Source of the DNA: Arctopsyche grandis
Taxonomy: Eukaryota > Arthropoda > Insecta > Trichoptera > Hydropsychidae
Direction of reading: 5' to 3'
DNA: 64,000 nucleotides
Assembly (NCBI RefSeq): GCF_051622035.1
Contig: NC_135357.1
Span: forward strand, 20,140,256-20,204,255
Below the pieces are notes generated by a model. That model did not search any database. It saw only the letters and a program-made list of their open reading frames with translations, and was not told where the DNA came from. This document shows positions 12,435 through 25,654 of this stretch, piece by piece; the stretch's first letter is position 1; every line of letters begins with the position of its first letter. The position numbers and the translations under genes were made by a program.

Positions 12435-12840
12435 AGATTTATGAATTTGTAATATTCTTTTATACATATTATAACAAAGTTAACCATTAACACTTAAAAG
12501 TCCATTACGAATTTTCATTAAGTTGACTTTTGAAAATTCCTTTGCCCTGGGAAATATCTTTTTCAAATGTATGAAAATTAAAAACAATAAAATAAGGTCT
12601 ATTTAAAAAACCGAAATATCGGTTATTCCTCACGATTTCGCAAAAGCCCACATGTATACAGAGCTGCCGAGAGGAATTCCGGGGCTTGGGAAAAAATAAT
12701 TTCGGGCCTTGAAAAACTTAAAGAAAATCTTATAGATATATATTTTTAATATACGAAAAATCTATCTACTAGAAAAATAATAAACCTTAAAGCATTAAAT
12801 AAATACATGTTATATCTAATATATAATTTGGAAAGAGACT

Positions 12841-13524
12841 TTGTATATACATATGTATGTATCCTTGGTTCGTCGTCCGTAGATTGGTGACGTCATCGAA
12901 CAAATGATCCGATTTATTTATTTTTTCGATTCATAGACGCCGATTCGATTTTTCGGGTGAAGCCCTAAACAGCAATTGCTCATGGGGGCGCAGAGGGGCG
13001 AAGCCCTAAACGGCAATTGCTCATGGGGACGCAGAGGGGCGAAGCCCTAAACGGCAATAGTTCAGGGGGGCGCAGAGGGGCGAAGCCCTAAACGGCAATA
13101 GCAATAGCTAATGGGGCGCTGCCGTCATCAAACAAATGATTCGATTTTTTTTTTAAAGGGCAAAGGCTCAGGGGGCGCCGAGGGCGAAGCCCTAGACGTC
13201 AAAAGCTCAGGGGGCGCCGAGGGCGAAGCCCTAGAAGGTAAAGGCTCAGGGGGGTGCCGAGGGCGAAGCCCTAGAAGGCAAAGGCTCAGGGGGGCGCCGA
13301 GAGCGAAGCCTTAGGAGGTAAAGGCTCAGGGGGGCACTGAGGGCGAAGCCCTAGAGGGCAAAAGGCTCAGGGGGGCCGAGAACGAAGCCATAGAAGGCAA
13401 AAAAAAATGATTTTTTTTATTAATTTTTAAAAATTTTATTTTTAATAAAATGTTTACTATTAGATTAGTCATGTTTAAGCGGTTTATATTTCAAATACCG
13501 AGCGAAGCCGGGTAATTCAGCTAG
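12841..13524 (+). mobile_element. Helitron-like element with internal minisatellite
   Basis: The 3' end CCGAGCGAAGCCGGGTAATTC AGCTAG followed by T matches the ending of the Helitron at 2624-3043. The 5' side begins with the TATATACATATGTATGTA stretch and a GATCCGATTTATTTATTT-like early region. The exact first base is uncertain. Most of the interior is a tandem repeat (see the next entry). Confidence 0.6.
12955..13400. repeat. Minisatellite, about 40-45-bp unit
   Basis: About ten imperfect units share GGGGCGCMGAGGGCGAAGCCCTA. They split into two sub-arrays with different unit variants: AAACGGCAATTGCTCAT-type up to about 13110, then AGAAGGCAAAGGCTCAG-type from about 13155. The unit contains the GCGAAGCC phrase found at the Helitron 3' end, so the array may have grown from it. 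Confidence 0.8.
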
Positions 13525-13635
13525 TATAGAATAGTATAAAATATCAATATCGGCTAATTGGACGTCCCAACACTGGCCCGCTCAAGTAGTTCGAGCCCTG
13601 GAACTTACCCCCCCTTCGTCAACCCTGAATGTGTA

Positions 13636-15688
13636 ATCACTAAAGTAATAAAAGGATTGATTATGAGTGTCGAAATTCGCCAGGAACGATGGACCTACGC
13701 AAAGAGTACAGTTTTTATTACACTTTAAATTAAATTCCATGAATGATATGTTGATGTTTGTCATGTTAGCATAGTCTGGATGAACTGTAAGATCATTGGT
13801 ACAAACCACCCGTCCCGGAGTACAGTATATACTAAGGTTTCAAAAACGAGTAAACTGGTGAAACTGCCTCTTTTCAAAATCACCAAAAACCATAAATTAA
13901 ATGACTGAAATAACAAACTTTCTTTTTTTTTAATTTAATTGAAAATTGGAGTACAGCATCTTTACAGTTGTCTTCAACCATATAAATTATCAGATCAGTC
14001 TTTCTGTATTCAATTTTATATAAAATATATTCATTTCAATATATTTTCACGCAATAAACAATATCTAAATTATAGATAATTTAAATTTAAATCAAAGATT
14101 CAATTTGAGAAGTATGTTACGCGCTAAAAACAGATAATTTCGATGTCTGAGGATCTTTTCTGAATATTATTATTTTGGAATACTTTGAAAGTCAAGCTTT
14201 AAACCATAGAATTTTTTTTCATTTATTTACCGATATTTTGGATAAAGATATTCTGTTATGATATCTATGGAATGTATGCTTGAAACTCAATATTTTAAAT
14301 AATACCTTTTTTGTAAAAAGTCTGTTGAGTTAAGAATAAATCAATACCAAAAACACATAATTTAAGCTCAATTCAAATGTATGCTTCTAAATCCTCTACC
14401 ATATTATTCGCAAATCTGTATTTCAGACTATTCAGATGTAAAAATACAACTGATTCAGAAATCATAAAATCAACATTTAATTCTACTTGACATAATTTTT
14501 TTCATGAGTTTACCCAATTTTTGTGTTTCAATATGTAATGTGACCTAAAGTAATTTCTAAATTGTAATCATATAGTTTTTTGGATTGCATTATTTATTTA
14601 ATAAAATGCTTTAGTTACTTTCTGCTTATAAGTAACTCACCAATAACTATAATCATCCGCATCGATGTTATTAATTTTTAAATTTATCATAATGCCACAA
14701 TACTTTCAATTCCAAAAATATTGGTTTATCGGTTACTTCACCGAAAATTTTCCAGTTATTTGGAACCCCCCCCCCCCCCAGTACATGCTGTTTACATACA
14801 TTTTCTAAAAATTAAAAAATATACTTAAATGTCCCTTCACGTTTGTGATTGTGGTCTTTTGTCGAAACTCAGCCAACAATTCAGGAGGGGGCATTACAAT
14901 AAAACAGACGAGATTTAAATAATTTATTTTATTAATACTTGCATTTCTATTCCAGTGTCCGACAGATATGAGTACAGATGACAACATGTGTTAACAAATT
15001 CTTTGATAGTGAGTGTCTTAATACTAATGATTGTACAATGAAATTCATCGCCTTTAAATTTACAATGTAAATAATTATTAGTGTTATTTGGTCGTTGGAA
15101 TTAGCGTTTTAAACAAGTTGAAAGTAATATTCAATTTATGAAACTCTTGGACAAAGAACTGTGATCCAGACACTATATTTTTATTTAACTTATTTGATTT
15201 ATTATATCAAATAATTTTTTAAAATTTCATGTATATGTATATAAATTTTATTATCACAAATCGCAATTTTTATCTTTTCAATGCTTTAAAATTTTTAATA
15301 TAAAATTTTATCAATATATACTTATATTTAATTTTCTACTTAATGTTATTATTAAACTCTTTATTTATATATTATTTTGATTTAATTGATGAAATATGAA
15401 CTATAATTAAATAGCAAACTGAAAATGTGATAAAAAGTAAAATGAAGTACCTTATTTCTAGTTAAATGTCTAATAATTGTCCCTTTATTGTACTTCCTAA
15501 CGAATGTTTTATGTGGTTTAATTGATCACCAATATTTTTCAATTATCGTTTCATTAAAAATGAAAACTTGCACACCCTTTTATGTGTAGATTAAAAATCT
15601 GTTAATGCATTTATATGTATTCTTTTGATGCAAAATTTAAATATCAATTGAACAAATACATTGAACAAAATTACTTGTCCATATATGT
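13636..15688. other. Intergenic, no gene recognised
   Basis: AT-rich sequence. A minus-strand open frame at 13582-13809 looks protein-like (Asn/Phe-rich) but matches nothing I know. A run of 13 C lies at about 14767-14779. I see no RNA gene. Confidence 0.4.
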
Positions 15689-15697
15689 ATATAATAC

Positions 15698-15895
15698 GGT
15701 TCGGTGATTATTACGCACAAAGCGATCTCGCGCACGTCACTAAAATCTCGATCACGGAACGTCTGGCAACTAAAAATTTTACTCATCGAGAGCTACCCAC
15801 ACCAACTATTATACTAACGAGAATTCGAGTTCCAGATATTTCGTATTCGCGATTTTCATGGCAATGATTGGCATGTGCGAAATAATCCGTTTACC
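15698..15895. mobile_element. Short inverted-repeat element, 9-bp TSD family, copy 2
   Basis: 198 bp, with ends GGTTCGGTGATTATTACGC and GCGAAATAATCCGTTTACC. It is flanked by the exact 9-bp direct repeat ATATAATAC (15689-15697 and 15896-15904). The core shares GCGATCTCGCGCACGTCAC and ACTAAAATCTCGATCACG with the copies at 10133 and 24122. It does not code. Confidence 0.85.
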
Positions 15896-16154
15896 ATATA
15901 ATACATATGTATGTATGGATAAAATGTACACTATTATATGTTTAAATATGCAATTGTAAATAAATTTTCTGATTCATTATTTTTTTTAATTTACATAAAT
16001 ACCTTCTAACAAATTTCAACAATTTAATCAGCTTAAAATAATATAATAAAAAAAACCGACATATTTCATAAGCATTTATTGAATAGGATGAATCAAAAAT
16101 GTTGCAAGTAAGAAAGCACATGAAAAGTATGAAAAATCTAAAGGAAAATGTGTA

Positions 16155-17634
<1,480 letters not shown>

Positions 17635-17716
17635 GGCAAGTTTCCCGCTAAAACTGGTGACACTTCTACGTTTACTTTGCCAACAGCAGCATATAATATT
17701 ATTATGTTTGCCAGGC

Positions 17717-17747
17717 TGGTTCACATTTGACTAGTAATCACCGAACC
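17717..17747. mobile_element. End fragment of the 9-bp TSD element family
   Basis: GGTTCACATTTGACTAGTAATCACCGAACC matches, in the same orientation, the right end of the foldback element at 24976-25185. Only this ~30-bp end is present. It lies just upstream of the thymidylate synthase start codon, probably in its 5' untranslated region or promoter. Confidence 0.65.
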
Positions 17748-18769
17748 ATATTTTCTCTCACAAGATATGACGTAGGAGAGGCGAGGCAACCTGGCAATAC
17801 TGAGTATATACTCGTATTTACTTTTATTAGAATATTTTCCATGATCAGCGGACAGTGGACTAAAGAATGAAATAAATTGAAAATTTCCACTGTCCGAGGT
17901 ATTTTAAGCGTAGTATACATTGAAGTATAATGTATAGAATAGTCATTCCTAACAAAAGTATCGCTTAAAAGCGAGCCATCGAAGAGAGAGACGGAAAGTC
18001 AGAAGAGAGACAAAAGAGTGAGGAAAAAAAATTGTGGAAGTGATCGTCCCTTATCGTCCCTTGACGTTCAGGGACGCACGGGCACATACAGATGTTCGGA
18101 CTTTGTCGAACTAATACTACCACACAATTTCACTAGTAGAGCCTATTTCAAAGAGATCCTACTGCTACAGAGTTTAACAATCAACTGAGCAAAACAGCCG
18201 AAATCTCCGTTTGAACGGAGTTTTTGTAGCAACATTTTTGTAAGCTAAGAGCGCTTCTACCCATTCTACTTCAATGGTAGTATATAATTACAAAAATATT
18301 TCATGTTTAGAATTTTATAAAGTAAGAAACTTTTGCACCAAATTAGCATTGTAGATAAATATAGTAACTGAGATAATGAAATTTAGAGTGAGAATGAAGA
18401 TGATTAAATTCAACAATTAGTTTTTAAGTCCACTTTTCATATTCCTAACTACATATTTATGTTCCGGTTATTATGATAGTGGAATAAGGCATGTAGCATT
18501 TGAGATAATTGGACATTTACGTAAATTTGTTTTAAAAATTATTTTGATACTACATAAAAATATATTTGTACTTTATGATTCTCAGCTTTGTGGATATAAT
18601 ATTTCCTGTACTAGTGGAATTTTTCGATTAGCTTGTATAATAATGGTATTTTTGGTACCTTAAATGACTTATTTCACTTTAATAATAACCGGCACAATTA
18701 TAAAAAAAAATGTAATAAGTGAAAGTAAGAAGAGGCAAGGCGAGAGTAAGAACACCTACATAACTTGAA
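17748..18769. other. Intergenic, no gene recognised
   Basis: Purine-rich stretch (GAGAGAG) at about 17980-18030, and a small palindrome AAATCTCCGTTTGAACGGAGTTTTTG at about 18200. Nothing codes convincingly. Confidence 0.4.
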
Positions 18770-19390
18770 GACAACTCGTTTGCAATATTTTCCGAACACT
18801 AGTAAGGACGACTCCTGGGTTCGGAATCCATTTTCCGTGACAGCTAAACCAGTAGGCTTAAGGGCAAGTGACTATGAAAATCTAATTGATTTAATTAATG
18901 ACTCTCATTTGAAAGAAAAATACAAAGATCAGCCTTTAAAATGATTTTTGTGTGAGTTCGTCAAAAGAGTACCTCAATTTTTCAAAACTTGCTATTATTG
19001 TTTCATTTCCATTTTCTACAACTTATTTGTGCGAAGCGGGATTTTCTAATTATGCTGCAACGAAGTCAAAGTGCAGGAAAAGGCTTGAAGCCACACTAGA
19101 AATTAGAATGCAACTTACCAATATTGTGCCTGATATCAAGAAGATGGGTTTAGTGCAAGCGCTCGACAATCACCAGACAGACTGAACGATATGCAATACA
19201 TTGACTCAAAATCATCAAAGTCATTAAGTGCTTTATTTATTCATATTTTTATGTTAACATTATATTATAGTTTTATATTTAAAAATAATTAGTAATAAAT
19301 AATGTGTTTTAATAACATTTTTTTTTTATTTTTACTATTAGGAACTAAAAAATAAGTGTTCCGTTAAAATTTCCGGGTTTACGAAGTGTT
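18770..19390 (+). pseudogene. Decayed hAT transposase (ZBED5/SCAND3-like) fragment
   Basis: The stretch SWVRNPF (about 18810) is followed, in another frame, by the C-terminal dimerisation region. That region has SFPFSTTYLCEAGFS, then ATKSKCRKRLE, then MQLTNIVPDIKKM (18970-19150). In the family this reads LLPF.TTYLCE.GFS...ATK.K.R.RL......R..L....P.... The frame changes and stops make it dead. Ends were not assigned. Confidence 0.7.
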
Positions 19391-20338
19391 CCATTGCAGA
19401 AAAAGTTTTAGAAACTCTGATATAGGCATAAAGATTATGAAATCAATTTATTCCCGTATTATGAAATTATTATGTAGATATTGCCGACAATTTTAATATA
19501 GTAATTATTTTCGAAAAAGCATTTAAAATTCTTTGAAAAAATTGATTTCACAATTAATTGTCCGTGCGCTGAGTTGTCCGTGCGCCGAATTGTCTGCGCC
19601 GAAAGCTCGACGCTGAGTTGTCGGGGTGCCAAATAAATCAATGAGAAAAATGAGAATAAAAAAGTATGAGACGGAAGAAACAATCGGTTTTGACCAGAAC
19701 ACACCAATTAAGTGCAATTTAAACATTTTACTTATAATTTAAAATCATATAATAAGAAATTACTCGTTATACAATATGTTTATCAGTTGATATGAACATT
19801 GCTCGTACTTATTTATAACAAAAATAAATTTAAATATTTTTTTAATTATTTTCACTTTGCAACGCGACGTGAGCTATTAATTAATATAATATTAATACAA
19901 AGATACTATTACACCAATCTCTTATTATAACTTTTATAGATACTTTATTTAATTAATTTACATATACATATACATATACGTCTTCATAGAGATATTTTTT
20001 AGATTTTAGTTGGCCGATGCGATTCGGTGATACCACAGCAAAACGCTCAGAGAGGGGAGGAATTAATAAACATGAGGAACATAGTGCCGCCATCGCCAGT
20101 CATACAAGCGCTAACTTTGGTTCGGGATACTTCGTCGCGCTTTCAAAATCTCTCCCTCAAAGCATTAAGCGACATTAACATTAATTATTGTGATGTATTG
20201 AATTTTGAAAATAAAATGAAAAACAAAAGATGTCATAAAAAATAAAATAAGAAAAACTCATTGTAATTATTTTAAGTGGAACGTAAACGTATATAAAAAA
20301 AAAAGAAATTGACATAAAAATTGTGACAAAAGGAAGAT
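19391..20338. other. Upstream region of the forkhead gene
   Basis: No gene is seen. At 19556-19625 a short phrase like TTGTCCGTGCGCYGAGTTGTC is repeated about four times in varied form. At about 20020-20035 GCGATTCGGTGATA recalls the 9-bp TSD element end, but no second end was found. Confidence 0.35.
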
Positions 20339-22630
20339 ATGGATACGATGATCCTTCCAGATTATCCGGAAAATGACGAAAAATTATCCAGCTATCACTT
20401 CCAAGATGCACTGGAAAACGAGGTGGAAATCGCCAGTGAAGTGTATGACATTGTTATCGTCGATAATTGGCAAACCGAGCAGCAAGAAATGGATGACAAC
20501 AAAGTGTGGTGCGACGATGGTGAACTTTTAGCAGAAATCTATGTTGAGCAACCTGAAGGAAGCCCTACGCAAGTGATACATTCTCAGGAAGGGATTTTTC
20601 CGAACTACCCTGAACCGACAACGCAAACTGACTCCGACGATTGTATCAATTTGTCGTGGCTGCTAAACTTCAGATTGGACGACATCATCGATAGCTATGG
20701 CGAAGAATCCACGCCGAATAAACGAAAAGACAATGTCACATTTGGAAATAAAAACGCAAAATCAGTTCCATGCTCCAGTCCTACTGTTGTTACACAAACC
20801 AAACCTCCATACACTTATACGAAACTTATAGAATTGGCTTTGAGAGAAAAAGGAGAGCTCACCGTCTCTGGAATATACCAGTGGATATCGTAATTTATTT
20901 AATTGTTTTTTTATAAACTTTATGAATCTTTCAGTTGCATTAGTTGCAGTGAGCGATGTAAATATTTTGTTTGCTGTTTATTTGCAAACTTGTAATTTTT
21001 ACCATAGCTATTGCTTGGCAACAAGATTAAATATTTATTAATCACCATTCTATCAAAATACTATTAATGTTTGAAATCGCGTTCAGACAACTTCACTCTA
21101 TAAGTTTTAATTTTTTAAAATTAATAATATAATATGTACTGCATTTATAGGTGATTTCAATATTTCGATCTGAACTATGTATGTATTTCCGGTTTTTTTT
21201 TGTGTAAAAATAGTATTTCCAAGTTATGTACACACATATAAATATGTAGATAATTATTTTTTTTACTTTATTCTATGTATTTAACTTAAAATAATCTAAA
21301 AACAAATTTCGTTGAGTGTGTAAGTTTGATTTTAATTCAACTTAAGAAAAATTTAATGTATCTGCTTTCCGATTGTTAAATCCGATTGTCGTTGAAAACA
21401 TTACGTATTATGAATCAGATTTATATTATATTATAGATACATGGATATATGTATGTAAATATTATAAATGTGGCGCAATAGAGTAGTAGAAGACCAGTCA
21501 ATAAATGGAGATGTCGGTACCAGGCGGTACGCGACCCCTGTTCAGTCGCAACCCTCTCTATATTTTCACTTTCCTTCTTGTCTATCCCCAGTTGATTCAT
21601 CTGTAACGTTCGATGTTATTTTTATTTGATCTTTCTTTCAGGGAACGATTTCCATTTTTCAAACCATATGATGATCGTTGGAAAAATTCAGTGCGCCACA
21701 ATCTGTCCATAAGTCCTCATTTTCGCAAAGGAGCAAAAGCATCTAGGGGAGCTGGACACCTTTGGACAGTGGCTACTCCTAGTGCCCTCGACAGACAATT
21801 AGCTGCACATGTAATCATTATCAGTACATAATATCATAATTACACATTTATAATGCTTTCGATCAGTGGTTCACTTGGGTTTAATCTTTGCGGGAGGGGG
21901 GGAGGGGCATTGAATGTTTTTTTGAAAACTCAATAAACTTCACGAAGGAGTTATTTAAATGTATTTAAGTAGTCAAATTTAATTTTCTTTTCTTATAACA
22001 CGGCTTTTGAGTTACATGGCCCCTAGCCCCCCTCACACCCGCTAAGTGCTATCAATGTTACAGAAAGAATTTGCCTTCTATAATATTACAGCGAAATCGT
22101 AACCAATCTTACCCATTTTTTATATAAAAATTATAAAAAATGATTATATTTCACAATATCTGCGCTTATGAAAATCGTATAATCAATTTAGCTGTAGCAG
22201 CGTGTTTTAATTATAATATAACTATGCGTATCTTATCGACAATACATATATTAATTGGCCGATTTACGCTCTACTGATTTATTGATTATGTTGAGCTTTG
22301 AAACCCCAAAGCGAAATGATATCTAGTCGAATTACATACATATTGTAGTAATAATTATATATGTATGTAATAATTTATTGTTATTTTTATTTTAGAAAAA
22401 ACAAGAAAAGGAGCCTACCATGGAACAAGAAGTAGAAGCCGCGGCAGCTAGTATATTACAGCATGGTAGTCTAATAATTATATATTTCTAATGATTTAAT
22501 TTGATGGTCTGTACATAAATTATTAATATTAATAAATTTCTTGATTTTAGATTTCATGAGTCCTGTTGCCGTCGAGCAAGTCGCTACCGTGTATGATCTA
22601 TACAACGGTCCACTTTCTTATACGTATTGA
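20339..22630 (+). CDS. Divergent forkhead (Fox) transcription factor
   Basis: Four exons (20339-20889, 21642-21810, 22396-22465, 22551-22630) keep frame for 289 residues. The winged-helix domain spans about residues 155-235: KPPYTYTKLIELAL, GIYQWIS/ERFPFFK, then the recognition helix WKNSVRHNLS (197-206) and wing GAGHLWTVA. An intron splits the domain at the usual place for some Fox groups. The first 150 residues are acidic and rich in Asp/Glu, which could activate transcription. The tail after the domain is only about 55 residues. SISPHFRKG in place of the common SLNKCFxK is unusual; from memory it recalls the poorly studied Drosophila gene CG32006. I cannot place it securely in a named Fox class. 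It should bind DNA in the nucleus; targets are unknown. Confidence 0.82.
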
Positions 22631-24121
22631 TTTAATGATTATTGCCTAATGTTTGTACATAACAATATATTGGGTGATACAATATTATAATAATTATACA
22701 ATACAAAATGTAGTACGTATTTCGAAACGAATGAAAACGTAAATGGATAATTTTTAAAACAAATGATTATTGTTTTTAATTTTTTTTCTATGCGAATCTA
22801 CAAGAAATAAAAACAATGCTTTCGAATAATTTCGTGGATAAAAGTAATTCGTTTTATAATAACAACTATTCATAAGTGAATTTGAGTTTACATGTGATAT
22901 TTTCTTTTATAATTTATTTGTTTGACTTAATTATAATAAAATGTGAATAAAATCGACGCAATTTTCAATAATGATGTTTATGATTTAATTAAAATGTACA
23001 CGTCTAAATCTTATGTACGTTTAAGAGATTCGAAGAACTTCTTATTTAGTACTCAATTAAAATACAGGATTTTTATTTTACTCGCCAAAGTATACATATA
23101 TCTAATCATTGTCTTAGGATTCGCGCTAGTAAAAGCGATATGAAAGTATACTTTTTTTTTATGCAAGTAAATCTTCTCCAATGTATCCAACGAAATTGTC
23201 GGATATTTTTCAAATTAATTTAATATCACAGTTTCATTATAAACGTATTTGTTTGCTAATCATTTAAAAGCTGCACAGTAAAAATAGTGAAATACACTTT
23301 CGTTAGATGTGATTCCACGCAATACATATGTTAATTAACTATTAATTGCACAGTAAAAATACATGTTTAAAATCAATACATATCATAAAGGGTAGGCATC
23401 AATAATTTTTTACAATTTTGGGAATTTTTAACAGCCACTGTCACATTTCATAGCAACAATTTTATCCCTCTCTTTAAATTACATACATCATATTTCAATA
23501 TCCCCTCTCCTTCATTTGTATCACGAAGTTAGCCCAACGTCAAGAAGGGCCATAAGATGTAAATTTGCTTCCAAGTTTGTTGATACAAATAATGCCTCCT
23601 CTTCACGACATGAAGTTGGGGTTCTTGTTTAGTGCACATAAATATGCGTGGGTGAGTGCAGGGTGCAATGCTTCGTCAAGGTATTTACACATGTAACTGC
23701 ATGCATGATCAATCATTTTGTACAAGCATGCTTGAGCGTATGTACCATTATTTTGCGCAAGCATTTTGACTACATATAAGTATACTAGCGGCTTGAAGCT
23801 TGTTTGAATTTTCATCTGCATGCTTGTACATAGAAAAAATGCCAGCGCAAGCGTGATAGAACAAGTTTGTGCAAAATTTCAATTCTCTCAGTAAGTTAGT
23901 ATAAGAAAATGTTTTTCTTTTCACAAACCAGTCTTTACACTACATGCTACGTTTCTTCTTTCGTATTTTTATTTAAAAAACCAAGACAAGAGTAGTCAAA
24001 GCGAACACATCGTCGTCAAACACAAACTGATGTTATTCAAGCATGTTTGTGTCGTGTAGTGGTACTGGATAGAAGAGACCCTGTGCATGTTTGTACAAAT
24101 GCAGTTACGTGCGTAATTGCC
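22631..24121. other. Intergenic, repeat debris, no gene
   Basis: From about 23600 to 24110 the phrase GCATG(C/T)TTG(T)A is scattered many times in both orientations, suggesting an old repeat. CAGTAAAAAT occurs in two close copies near 23280 and 23355. CCAACGTCAAGAAGGGCCATAA near 23535 recurs near 25205. Nothing codes convincingly. Confidence 0.35.
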
Positions 24122-24311
24122 GGTAAACGGATTATTGCGCAAATTGCGATCGCGCGCACGTCTATCGTTACTACAAAAATCACGAATACGGAATATCTGG
24201 CACTCGAGTTCGCGTTAGTACAATATTTCGAGTTTTTGGGTGCCAGATGTTCTGTGATCGAGATTTTAGAGACGTGCGCGAGATCGCTTTTTGCGGAATA
24301 ATCACCGAACC
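24122..24311. mobile_element. Short inverted-repeat element, 9-bp TSD family, copy 3
   Basis: 190 bp, with ends GGTAAACGGATTATTGCGC and GCGGAATAATCACCGAACC. It is the inverse orientation of the copy at 15698. The flanking 9-mers GTAATTGCC and GTAACTAAC agree at only 6 of 9 positions, so the duplication is decayed or the copy was moved. Confidence 0.7.
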
Positions 24312-24498
24312 GTAACTAACTGTATGCAGTGGCGGTTATATGCAGTACCGACTGTAAAACCATTGGTTGGCTAGTGCTTCACTGGCATTGACTTCCTCCC
24401 CGGCTGCTGAAATAAACAGTTGTGCATTACCAACACAGTTGTCTCACAGTTGCATACACGTGCGTTCGTAGCTACGCGTCAGAATACAAGTCAGCAAA

Positions 24499-24600
24499 AA
24501 TGTTTCGGCGTTTATCGAACGAAAATTTATGTATAATCGCGTTGTTGGAAGAAGAAACTCAAGAAGGCGGTCTTTTGATGTGCGGTGGTGTTTTGATGTG
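24499..24600 (+). pseudogene. Possible start of a PIF/Harbinger transposase
   Basis: A short frame begins MFRRLSNENLCIIALLEEE and soon stops. An acidic start of this kind after MFRRLS is reminiscent of HARBI1-like insect proteins, but nothing further down matches. Tandem GCGGTGTTTTGATG units (about 24580-24630) follow at once. The call is weak. Confidence 0.2.
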
Positions 24601-24640
24601 AGCGGTGTTTTGATGGGCGGTGTTTTGATAAAAAAGCAGC

Positions 24641-24964
24641 AAGATGTGATCTAGTTGAACTCTAGAGGCTCACTCTGCCGGTGGAGGTTGCTGCGTTGCT
24701 TTATAAACGTTTTGGGTTGAAGTGTGTCGTGTGCACATATTTTGTTCTTGGTACTCGCGAGCGTGGTTTTATGGGTTCATACGCCTGGACGTAGTTCGTG
24801 GTTTTTATGGGTTCAGTGAGTTCTTCCTTTGTTTCCAAGACACGTGTATAGAAACACGTGTCGACCTTTTGACGAGGCGAGCGTGTGCCATGCGTTAATG
24901 ACTTTCCTGGATATGTGTCGCAGTGACCTGATGAGATCATTTCAGTTGTACTATATGCCTACAG
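24641..24964 (-). mobile_element. LTR fragment, same family as the LTR split at 32326/37107
   Basis: Read on the minus strand it begins TGTAGGCATATAGTACAAC and runs through CACTGCGACACATATCC, ACACGTGTCTTGGAAACAAAGGA and CACCGGCAGAGTGAGCCTC. It stops where the other copy continues to an AATAAA-like region, so this copy is incomplete. It is an old, partial LTR. Its left end is joined closely by the foldback element at 24976. Confidence 0.6.
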
Positions 24965-24975
24965 TATGAACAGAC

Positions 24976-25185
24976 GGTAAACGTAAAACTGGTCACACCC
25001 TAAAACTGGTCACGAGAAAACTGGTCACACCCTAAAATCGGTCACGAGAAAACTGGTTGACCGATTTTAGGGTTTGACCAGTTTTCTCGTGACCAGTTTT
25101 AGTGTGACGGGTGATCACGTGTGACCGATCTAGAGCGACCGGTTGTCCTATGACCGGTTCACATTTGACTAGTAATCACCGAACC
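24976..25185. mobile_element. Foldback element of GGTCAC motifs, with 8-bp TSD
   Basis: 210 bp, with ends GGTAAACGTAAAACTGG and TAATCACCGAACC. It is flanked by GAACAGAC on both sides (24968-24975, 25186-25193). The sequence is a series of CTGGTCAC and its complement GTGACCAG, separated by ACCCTAAAA-type spacers, and folds back on itself near 25055. It is related in sequence and ends to the element at 61835. Confidence 0.75.
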
Positions 25186-25205
25186 GAACAGACCTCGAAT
25201 CAGCC

Positions 25206-25330
25206 AACGTCAGAAGGGCCCATAATATTCAATCTGGCACCCGAAAATTCCACCCATCGATATGTATCATACTAACGCGAACTCGAGTGGCACATATTCC
25301 GTATTCACGAGTTTCGTATGCGCAATGTGC
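25206..25330. mobile_element. Internal remnant of the 9-bp TSD element family
   Basis: AATCTGGCACCCGAAAATTCC, ACTAACGCGAACTCGAGT and CACATATTCCGTATTCACGA match the cores of the copies at 10133, 15698 and 24122. Neither terminal end is present. It lies just before the GC-rich start of KAP3. Confidence 0.55.
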
Positions 25331-25654
25331 GAGGTGTAAGTTTTCGTGTAGTGCAGTAGTGCGGTAGTGCCGTGTCGTGCGGTGTAGTGGTACGCGAGTG
25401 GAGGGGAGAGAAATGGAGAGCGGAGAGCGGAGAGCAGAGATGACAGTCGATGACAGTTAGTGGGCGTGAGTGGTGGGCTGGAGCGCTGGCATTGGCGTGG
25501 GGCTGCTTTTGCTGGTGGTGCTGGCGTGAGTGGTGGCAGTGGCGCATGCAGAGCCGCGCTTCTCACCTGCTGCAACGGTACTTCACTGCAACGGTATTTC
25601 CCTCAAGTGTTTACGTGACGTTTACGTTTGTGCTTGTGGTTGGTTGTGGTTCAG

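Larger units (their letters stand above)
12659..13627. mobile_element. hAT-like non-autonomous element carrying a Helitron
   Basis: The left end is CAGAGCTGCCGAGAGG. The right end, read inverted, is CAGGGTTGACGAAGG; both have the CAGxG start common in hAT. The flanking octamers CATGTATA and AATGTGTA agree at 6 of 8 positions, fitting an old 8-bp duplication. The middle is occupied by the Helitron at about 12841-13524. This is inferred from ends only; no transposase was seen. Confidence 0.45.

Noticed and set aside
13582-13809. Minus-strand 75-codon frame, Asn/Phe-rich
   Set aside because: Looks protein-like but overlaps the hAT-like element end and matches no family I know; no splice or start support.
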